64,000 nt of DNA from Trichobilharzia szidati. Taxonomy: Eukaryota > Platyhelminthes > Trematoda > Strigeidida > Schistosomatidae. The stretch is taken from contig OX235279.1 of the NCBI GenBank assembly GCA_944472155.2, positions 175,501,868 to 175,565,867 of the forward strand, read 5' to 3'. A program made the translations under genes and the position numbers. This document shows positions 56,790 to 64,000 of the stretch, in pieces; position 1 is the stretch's first letter, and each line of letters begins with the position of its first letter. The notes below the pieces were generated by a model that did no database searches, was not told the DNA's origin, and worked only from the letters and a program-made list of their open reading frames with translations.

Positions 56790-57706
56790 ATAATAATAGA
56801 AACAGCACTTACTAAACAGAGAATCGTAAAATAACGGATAGTAACAACGAAAGTTTGAAACTGCCACCCTATACTGGATAAAGCCTAGAAAAGTCAAGTT
56901 ACAAATTGTGTGTGTGTGTGTGTAAGGTAGCGTAGGATGTTCGCCAACCATGCACGTGTTTCTGGGTATGATTCCCAACCGAAATATTTCTAAACGACAC
57001 ATAGTAATTAATCAGGAAAATTTCTAAATTCCTATTTACGTATTTAGAAAAAACAACAGACTGAGCGAAGAAATATACATTCCTTTTCAATTAATTCAAT
57101 TAATTAATTTTCAACTCCACACTGATATGTAGTTTTTTACATCAAAATTTTTTACCAGTCAAGTGGTTATTTTAGTCAGTCAGTCTTACGAATAGGTGGC
57201 GCGGATGAATTTAAGAGGTTAAAGGTCATCAAAACAAACAAATAATAGACGTTAGCAACAAGATATTCAAGTTTTAAAGGAGAGGTGAAAATCAATTAAC
57301 AAAATTCAAGATAACTTGATTCTTTGGCGTTGGCAACAAGTTATTACATTATCAAGAAATTTGTAAAATAACAATAATGACTAAGAAGAAAGAATAGGAT
57401 TACGTAAAATACAAACAAGTTAATAGAATTAGCTAGAATTGTAAAAATTGAGAAAATTGACAAAGTCAAAAGATAGTTACAAGGAGAAGGTAAAAATCGT
57501 TTCAAAAAAACTTAATACATATAATGTAGTTGGCCATGGCAAAGAAAAGGGCTGTACAAATTTCTTTTGAACTGACACACAGATTTGGCTTGTTCAGATG
57601 AATTACGATTGCCTCTTCTGTATGTAAAAGTCGTACTGCGAGAGGTTGGGTGATAAACGATAAATAACTTTAAACGCTTTGTTAGAGTCGATTTGATGTC
57701 CAGTAT
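56790..57706 (+). repeat. Direct duplication copy 2 (0.9 kb)
   Basis: Partner of 47440-48356, also flush with the tail of an RTE copy (A16). It has the same SINE head (56930-57000) and Penelope 3' region, but continues past 57706 into further Penelope coding where copy 1 stops. Confidence 0.85.
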
Positions 57707-57840
57707 TGACGAGATGAGCTAGTATTGAGCTGCGTATAGCTTTGTTCGAACTTTTGACAAACCAAGATGGGAAGTGTTAAGAAATTCGACGATGCACCTG
57801 CCTGATCGTACGCCCTATGTAACCAGCTTCGCACTAGCAG
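56850..57840 (-). mobile_element. Penelope-like 3' portion P12
   Basis: The minus strand from 57840 reads a YIGRTIRQVHRRIS-like GIY-YIG core in broken frames, then SSILAHLVNTGHQIDSNKAF and the 3' region shared with P9. It reaches further into the endonuclease than P9 does. Confidence 0.8.
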
Positions 57841-57950
57841 GAAAAGAGAGAAGGCTGTGTGTGAGGTTAGCAAAATATAACACCACCTCTACTGAAACTT
57901 TGAAGCTTGAAGCCCCATACTCCACTCAGAACATAAATGAATGAAAAAGA
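57840..57950 (+). mobile_element. SINE 3' fragment
   Basis: Body and tail words gtgtgaggttagca and ttgaagcttgaagcccc without a head, directly after P12. Confidence 0.6.
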
Positions 57951-58009
57951 AAGTCAGGAGTTATTGAAAAAACGTTAACATATAAATCCAAGTTTTGGTT
58001 TGCAGGGAT

Positions 58010-58160
58010 TTGGTTTTTTACAGGGTCTCATCATGAACTTACATCAATTGGAGAACTACTGGAAAACCTGGAAGTACTCGGTGGATTTTTCGGCCTAATT
58101 CGAGACTCTTTATCAGCACACACCCATAGGAGTTCCAATCCAGGACTTTCCAGTTACGAG
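58010..58160 (-). mobile_element. Smα-like hammerhead SINE H1f, inverted
   Basis: Minus-strand gataaagagtctcgaattag and ccgagtacttccaggttttcc. It is the left half of a head-to-head pair with H1g. Confidence 0.65.
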
Positions 58161-58164
58161 ACAA

Positions 58165-58475
58165 CCAGTGGGGTACAGTAGGTCGGGTGTGAGTACAAAT
58201 ACTCGTCGATGACATTGGCCAGTACCAGTCGCGCTATGTTGTGAATTGGCAGGAGTTGGAATTCATGAGCTGGCCATTAGATCTGGTCCTAATGGCTGAA
58301 TGGTCTACGAACTCGTCTTGTTGCAGGAAAGCCCTGGGTTCGAACCCATGCAGTGGGTGTGCGCCGATGAAGAGTCTCAAACTAGGTGGACAAAACAGCT
58401 GCTCAGTGCTCCCTACTGGTTTTCAATGATTCCCTAACCAACGTCAGCTCATGATGAAATCCTGTAGACCTAGAG
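58165..58475 (+). mobile_element. Smα-like hammerhead SINE H1g
   Basis: tRNA-like head taatggctgaatggtctacg, B-box gggttcgaaccc, then CGATGAAGAGTCTC, a gtggacaaaacagctgctc stretch and cagtgctccc. The B-box is perfect, but the ribozyme core has lost G of GAAA's flank and the cleavage triplet. It ends about 105 bases before exon 10. Confidence 0.75.
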
Positions 58476-58579
58476 ATATTCATCCACTGTAGGATGTGCA
58501 GATTTTCCCCGAGAAACGGAAGAAATCATTCAACTGCATGTTATTACTATTTCTGTTGAACTGACATTTCTCTTTACAG

Positions 58580-58815
58580 GTAAATTACAACGGTGGAAAA
58601 AGTTTTGGCTAACAGGTTCATGCAAGAAAGATGCTGCTGTTGGAAATGCTAACAAAACACTGGGAGTTAAAAATTTCATTAGTGCTTTCATACTACTTGT
58701 TTGTGGAATGCTTATTTGCACTGTATTCTTGTTACTTGAGTACGCTGTCTATTGGTATGCCAAACCGAAATTGAAAAAGCTAAATCAATACGGATGTTTT
58801 GGTCGAATCGCTTCG
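58580..58815 (+). CDS. GluN2-like exon 10: end of S2 and transmembrane segment M4
   Basis: Acceptor ctctttacag and donor gtaagt frame residues 582-660. KLQRWKKFWLTGSC matches the LETLWLTGIC strand of GluN2, with Cys596 able to pair with Cys543. FISAFILLVCGMLICTVFLL is M4, followed by EYAVYWYAKPKL, then a basic juxtamembrane stretch ending GCFGRIAS. The donor shows that the cytoplasmic tail continues in at least one further exon; none was recognised between 58816 and 64000. Confidence 0.95.
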
Positions 58816-58949
58816 GTAAGTTAGAAGAGGAAATGAAGAAATACACCTGTCTCCAAGTATAATAAGCTGATAAATGACTAAACAAAAAAAGAAGAAATAA
58901 CCTTCTTATAAACTTTACAAGTGCTTAATAACAGACGGTTAAACGTTTT

Positions 58950-59148
58950 ACTTTTTCTTAATTTTTATTTTACCTAGATTCAGCACAATATTTTGGTACA
59001 AGTATGGAATTTTCAGCATGTGATATCGGTAGCCCAAATTCAGCAGACCTATCATTGAAATCAAGTGTGTGTCGGCCGGGGATCGAACCCCAGACCATGT
59101 GCATGGTCGGCGACCTTCCTAACCCCTGTGTCACCGACGGACTTCAAT
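58950..59148 (-). mobile_element. tRNA-derived SINE (second subtype), inverted
   Basis: Inverted gatcgaaccccagaccatg B-box and cctgtgtcaccgacgga head, with ggaattttcagcatgtgat in the body. Starts about 135 bases after exon 10. Confidence 0.8.
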
Positions 59149-59393
59149 GAATTAACAATAAACTCGCATAGATTCAAATCACTATACAGAAAAATGAGCA
59201 GTATCCCTGCTACTAAAACTGATTAGACAAGGAGGGTGTGGATGTGATTTATGAAGTAGGCATTAGAAATTCCAGCAGTCAGTATCGAGTTCATGCGGCG
59301 TTCCATCTGGACAGCTGGGTATTACAAAAGGCCACCGTAGTCGACTCTAAAAAATTTACAGTACGTGGCCCAGTTGATTTACTATTATCACCA

Positions 59394-59685
59394 GGTGTGC
59401 GTCGGTGGCACAGCGGTAGGATGCTCGCCAACCACGCCTCATATTTGTGAAAGTCGAGTGAGTTTATTGATAAGTCTTCGTACGCCTCATGTTGTTCGGC
59501 TTTTGATCCGCAGCCAACGACGCACTCACACACCTCGGTAAGCCAGTAACAAGACTGGTGAAGAGGGGAGATTAGGTATGAGGCTAGCAACCTCATTCCT
59601 TGAAAATGCATACCACTGCCACTGAAACTTCAAGCGTCTAGCCTGAAGCCCTTTGTTTCACTGGGAACGTAAAGCAATAAAAAAT
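59394..59685 (+). mobile_element. tRNA-derived SINE (first subtype) with internal insertion
   Basis: gtgcgtcggtggcacagcgg head, then about 60 extra bases (59445-59505) where the B-box should be, then the usual body and the tail ttcactgggaacgtaaagc. Confidence 0.75.
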
Positions 59686-59944
59686 CGGCTTATGTATAAT
59701 TTTCATGTGATTTACATAATACTGCCAGAGCAATATTTAAAATATGTATAAATGCATAAATTTCCATATATTGCACTTATGACTATACTTATTTCTTATC
59801 TATCATCATCAAATCACACATGTGTATTATGACAGCTTCCAAGGTAATAATTAATATAAAAACAGAATTTGTGTATTGTCAAAGGAATATAATCCAATAA
59901 TAATCGATTATAGATACCCACTAATCAGTGTTTTCAAATTCCAT

Positions 59945-60040
59945 CTTCAGCACTGAAGAGCTGTCTAGAAGGACGACGAAAGTGGAGATGTGTTGTTGAA
60001 TCCCTATGTTCCACTCGTAGCCCAAGGGAACAATAATAAG
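59945..60040 (+). mobile_element. RTE/SR2-like LINE 3' tail A17
   Basis: Only the last hundred bases of the family remain, including ccctatgttccactcgtagcc, cccaagggaacaataat and a short tail. Confidence 0.7.
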
Positions 60041-60049
60041 GATAATTAC

Positions 60050-61430
60050 TTCATTTCACTGCATGCTTACGATGCACAGTGCTACTGACCCTCGCCAATG
60101 ATGTCCTATCGTTATGTAGTCTATCTGAGTCCAGCGTTGATTTGGTGATTGAGGTCGCCAGGTTACTCGGTGTCTCTCTTTGAGCCTAAAGTTAGTGCTG
60201 ACCAGGAACAGATGATTATCTGAACAAAGCTGTAGAAGACGATCACCGTTGTAGGGTCGTCGGCAGGGAACTCCATACGTACCACCTACATACTTCCCAG
60301 TCTGGCACAACTTCCCAAATTCGGCATTCAAGTCGCCTGCTAAAACAACTATATCTGAAAGTTTTGCTTTTGCAGCAAGTTAGACAGTTTCAAGTAGACG
60401 CAGTTCTTCAGTTCACCCGAACTGCAGTCTGTTGGGGCGAACGCGGAGACCATGAAAAGACAACGACGAGTAACGCCGTCCTTCATTCTTCTAACGGACC
60501 CGTCCAGATGGACCCCACACATACGACTATCTACTGGGATCCAGTCAAGAAGGGATTTATTCCGCCCTAACACTCATTGCTATCCCTACAACTGTGAGTC
60601 CTCACGAACTAGCTGAGGGGTCTCCTGACACCCTTAAAGTGAATTTTGCAGATTCACCTTGTTGGCCAGATGGGGTTGGGTTAAGTGTATCACCACACTC
60701 GGGTCTTGTATGCGTGTCTCCGAAACACAACATACATCCATGGCTCGAGGTGTCATATTTCTTGCTAGTCATGCCTGTTGTCCGATTTGGCAGAGGGGGG
60801 CCTGACGTTGAATGCTCCTACGTGAATTTGGCGACGTGTCTTTAAGAGGCTATCGGGGTCTTTCTATGGCCATCGTAGTTGTTTGTGGTCACAGTGTGAA
60901 GTGAAGATGACTCACTACTCTGAAGAATAGTACTGGCTGCCGGTGGGGAGTAAGACGAAGACGGTGATGTGGGTAAAGAGGAAGGATGCTCAGGAGGGTT
61001 TCGTGTGCTTCTGGGAGTGTCTGGACAGTTGTTACTTCCCGTCCGCACACACCGTGGAAGTTGGTTGAGTCTTCGGGTACCTAAAGCTAAAAGAGGGTTA
61101 GTGTTGCGTGATCGCAGAGCCCAGGGGACAATTGTTTGAGGTCTGTGACACATGGCCTGTCTGAACTGGTTTCTTGGGTTGGTTCCGTATTAGTAAACTT
61201 ACCACCGGTTACGGACCACCGTAGGGTAAGTCCGGATGTACAATTGTTGGGGTTGACCTTCTCCAACCTCCACCCTCCAGAATGAAGAGGCAGCATAGTT
61301 GGCTGGGATGCTGGTCATCTGAGGGAAACACCTTACTGCTCTTACATCCCTGTTCGCCAGCAGTACGACTTCGCCCACAGACACCCAGCATAGTGTAAAA
61401 CAAAATTCTCATACTATTCCGGTAACTTCT
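60050..61430 (-). mobile_element. LINE family B 5' part with AP-endonuclease B4
   Basis: The minus strand reads, in shifting frames, VNPNNCTSGLTLRWSVTGG (leader), DVCCVSETRIQDPS, VVSAFAPTDCSSGE-like sequence (in 60349-60573), then NAEFGKLCQTGKYVGGTYGV, LFLVSTNFRLKERHRVTWRP and QRWTQIDYI. These are endonuclease motifs (SETR, APTD, DLNA, DYI). The frame ends before the SDH motif and no RT follows. Family B assignment rests on remembered similarity. Confidence 0.8.
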
Positions 61431-61609
61431 TTTAGTCTAATCGCTGTCCCAACAACCTTCCTGGCATGTTAGGACCTGCAGAAACAACAGTTCCAGCCAG
61501 TGTAGTTTGTTGGGTCACTGCGATGTGCAAGCGCGACCACCACATCAAGGTAGTAGCTATCGGTCGGGGCGTTATCCACTAATCACATGAGCCATGTAGA
61601 CCACTTGGG

Positions 61610-61730
61610 CCACAAGCTCGGAAAAGCGTGAAAGTTGGGTATGAGACTAGCAACCCCACCTCGTAATAATAAAAAAGCGCCACCACTGAAACTCTGTGTT
61701 CCACCGGGAACTCAAAGGATTACCAAGGTA
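61610..61730 (+). mobile_element. SINE 3' fragment
   Basis: Body word tatgagactagcaacccc and tail gttccaccgggaactcaaag without a head. Confidence 0.6.
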
Positions 61731-62779
61731 GATTAGGTGTGACACTGCGGGGAGGCTTTAATTTACACATGGCTGTTGTCTCATAGTATTTTAACATGTG
61801 CTCTTGACTGTTTTTTATGAACAATCTTAAAAGACACTGTTTAAGTTCATTTTCATTTCCAGTTAATTGATAATACTGGGAAGAAATGTTCGACCTCTGT
61901 TGAAATATTGGCCTCTAGTACGAAGACTTCAACGACGCATAAAGATAAACATCAATGTTATTTTGCCTGATGACGACTAGCAGAAGGATACAGGATACTT
62001 ATTTCACCATCTATTCTAAAATCACTGGAGAAATTGTTGGCTTTCATCAATACAACTAATTTTTTTTTGCCTAATTCTGGTTTCGAATTTCACATAAGAG
62101 TTGACCAAATAGCATAGTTGTCTACAATCGGCACTGATCATGACTCTTATTATTAGGCAACTTAATAATAAATTTGACTTGTCCGACTGAATGAATCCCC
62201 ATTACATATTTTTCTCTTCGGAGTACTGATCGTGGCCTCGACAAAAAATTTGATTTCAAAATATTAAATATTCCCATAGTAAAATTTAGAACAACACATT
62301 TAAGCGGACAATATTGTGCTTTCAAATAGATCTCATCAGGCTTAACTCTAATGTATATAAGTTTACAAATAAAAATTCAAATATAAAACAAAATAAAAGA
62401 AAATTCACCGAAGAAAATGTTCTCTGAATCGATGAAATCACTTCCAGAGGTTGTACAGCCGCATTTATATTTACCAAAAATGTATGGTAGTCCATTCTTG
62501 AGTAACTGATATAATTACTCAGAAGTAGCCTCAAAAGTAAAACAATTGTTGTAATTTGCGTAACACCCAACGGCACAAAGGAAGAAAGGGTTAGAAATCT
62601 GATATGGATGAAAATTTTATTGACTGTAATCAAAGCCTTCTGAGTGCCAAATTAACAAGTGTGAAGAGAGTAAGAAAATGTAAAAAAGGAACACATGCGA
62701 GTGATAATAGTAAATAAATTAAAAAGCAAAAGCAAACTAAAAAGTGAAATTGAAAATTTTGAAAAAAATTTTCAACTTT
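61731..62779. other. Unassigned sequence downstream of exon 10
   Basis: No C-terminal receptor exon recognised; partly the 3' region of P13. Confidence 0.5.
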
Positions 62780-63275
62780 GTTTACAAGGAATACCCAGTG
62801 AAGAGGTAAAGACCATTGTAGAACAAAAGACTGGATAAACTTCTTCTGTATACAGAGTTCTGGGTTGTATTGACGATCTGCCAACGCTTCGGTCATACAC
62901 AAAAGCTGAAACCTATCGCCCTTCGTACCATTTGGTCTCACTTTGTAGATAATCTTGAGAGACGACTGTGGTGGAGATGTGTAGGCTGGATTTACCAAGT
63001 GCTAAAGAATTGATCTAGTAACTGTCTTGCATTGTCGCTTTCGCTAACCATGCTGGATAATGTTCAGAGATGAGTTCGGAAAGTGTACGCTTCGTGCGGC
63101 CAATATGACTGCCTCCACACCAGCAGATGAATTTATTAACACACACTGAAGTGGCGCAAGTGTGTTTTTTCGGTGCATATAAATATGAACCTACAACCTC
63201 TGAAGATAATTTCGTCCTGATGAAGAAAATTTTCTTAGCTGAATTGTCTTTTATTTCCCTAAATATCATTGTAAT
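62780..63275 (-). mobile_element. Penelope-like element P13: GIY-YIG part
   Basis: The minus strand reads CVNKFICWCGGSHIGRTKRT and LSELISEHYPAWLAKA (63015-63269), then LKIIYKVRPNGTKGDRFQLL and NPELCIQKKFIQSFVLQWS (62800-62998) after a frame change near 63000. Confidence 0.85.
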
Positions 63276-64000
63276 TTATTCCCAATGGGCTAAGTTTTGA
63301 TTTCCGCCTTTATTCCAGTTTATCCATGTTTTTCATCTCCCTCAGAGATTGGTGGTGGATCTCTCCTAATACGGATGAGAACGAAGCATGACAGTTTTAC
63401 AGTTTTTCTTCATTTGCAGGATAAATAAAGAACATCTTATCTGATTGATATTTTGATGGTTATTTCAGTTTGTCTTCACGATTTTCTCTCCACCATTTCA
63501 CCTTTCCATTTTATAGACAAATTTATTTCACTGTGTCTTTTGTGTACTCATAGAGAATTATTTTAAGTGGTGAGCAACTCGTAGAATTGCATAGTGAACA
63601 TTTTGAACCAGTTTATTAATACAGGTGATGTAGGAGTGTGCCAACCATTGTGTATGCGATCTGATATATGGTAAATACCTAATTGTTAATACTATTTATT
63701 CGGATAAAGAATTGTTTATAAGACACAAAATAATCGAGCAAAGAATATTCTTTTCGATAAATTCCTCTCCCAGGCTCTACAATTATATATATGTTTATAT
63801 ACACAGGATATTTTAAATTAGTAGAATATTCTTTGCTCGATTATTTTGTGTTTTATAGATGTCTGAATGAACATTTTTGCTATAAAGAATTGTTTCTCAC
63901 GTGCCCACAAATTCTCTTGACCGTAGATGTTAATCAAGTTTTCAGGTGAATTTAGTGTTGATATAAGAGGGTAGTAACAAAAGTGATGAGTTGTCACAAA
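63276..64000. other. Unassigned sequence at window end
   Basis: Apart from the 63718-63856 inverted repeat nothing is recognised. Confidence 0.55.
63718..63856. repeat. Inverted repeat, 33-base arms
   Basis: 63718-63750 and 63824-63856 are reverse complements with one mismatch; the word gagcaaagaatattc resembles the Penelope 3' word gagcgaagaaatatattc at 22965, 47706 and 57063. Confidence 0.85.

Larger units (their letters stand above)
6472..58815 (+). other. NMDA-type ionotropic glutamate receptor gene (GluN2-like), partial, ten exons
   Basis: Ten exons join in frame into 660 residues with the iGluR order: end of the amino-terminal domain, S1, M1, pore loop, M3 (SYTANLAAF), S2, M4. Family members are glutamate-gated cation channels of the plasma membrane that assemble as tetramers. 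GluN2 type is favoured over GluN1 by a GTC-x5-PC motif opening the S1 insert, a YD pair in S2 (WD in GluN1), and an EY/YW end of M4. All introns obey GT-AG and phases match at every junction (2/1, 0, 0, 0, 1/2, 1/2, 0, 2/1, 1/2). Introns run from about 1.5 kb to 13 kb and are mostly retroelement fragments. The signal peptide, most of the amino-terminal domain and the cytoplasmic tail are not in the window. The GluN2 assignment is by eye; NMDA class is much surer. Confidence 0.92.

Noticed and set aside
58816..64000. C-terminal tail exon of the receptor
   Set aside because: Tail sequences are poorly conserved and nothing with splice sites and a plausible frame stood out.

Overview
This window is eukaryotic and AT-rich. 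It lies inside one long plus-strand gene whose large introns are packed with retrotransposon debris. The repeats are Penelope-like elements with GIY-YIG endonucleases, SR2/RTE-like LINEs, a second LINE family, CR1-like LINEs, and tRNA-derived SINEs including Smα-like copies with hammerhead-ribozyme motifs. That mixture, together with the gene type, points to a digenean flatworm, most likely a schistosome. This is inference from repeat families remembered without a database.

The only host gene I can support is an ionotropic glutamate receptor subunit of NMDA type, closest by eye to GluN2. Ten internal exons are visible: 6472-6699, 13260-13389, 16002-16175, 22237-22575, 30173-30356, 31844-31969, 37471-37691, 50624-50784, 52594-52775 and 58580-58815. 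All have GT/AG borders and all splice phases agree, giving 660 continuous residues over about 52 kb. They cover the end of the amino-terminal domain, ligand-binding lobe S1, M1, the pore loop, M3 (SYTANLAAF), lobe S2 and M4. The start of the gene and its C-terminal tail lie outside the window or were not recognised. The channel is unusual: the pore-loop asparagines of vertebrate GluN2 are Gly-Ala, and some agonist-contact residues are changed.

Layout: 1-6.4 kb RTE and Penelope debris; 6.5-16.2 kb exons 1-3 with Penelope, SINE and CR1 copies; 16.5-22.2 kb a head-to-head LINE-B pair and an RTE copy; 22.2-32 kb exons 4-6 with Penelope, RTE and SINE copies; 32-37.7 kb an open RTE endonuclease frame, a Penelope fragment and exon 7; 37.7-40.1 kb an inverted copy of the 13.3-15.3 kb region that carries most of exon 2 in antisense; 40.4-50.5 kb RTE, hammerhead SINEs, a foldback element and the best Penelope reverse transcriptase; 50.6-58.8 kb exons 8-10; 58.9-64 kb SINEs, a LINE-B endonuclease and Penelope remains.

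The most interesting signals are the 2-kb intragenic inverted duplication enclosing exons 3-7, the altered pore and ligand-site residues, a nearly canonical hammerhead ribozyme in a tRNA-derived SINE at 45208-45252 (minus), several head-to-head hammerhead-SINE pairs, and a 0.9-kb direct duplication (47.44/56.79 kb). No bacterial features, CRISPR arrays, rRNA or functional-looking tRNA genes were seen.
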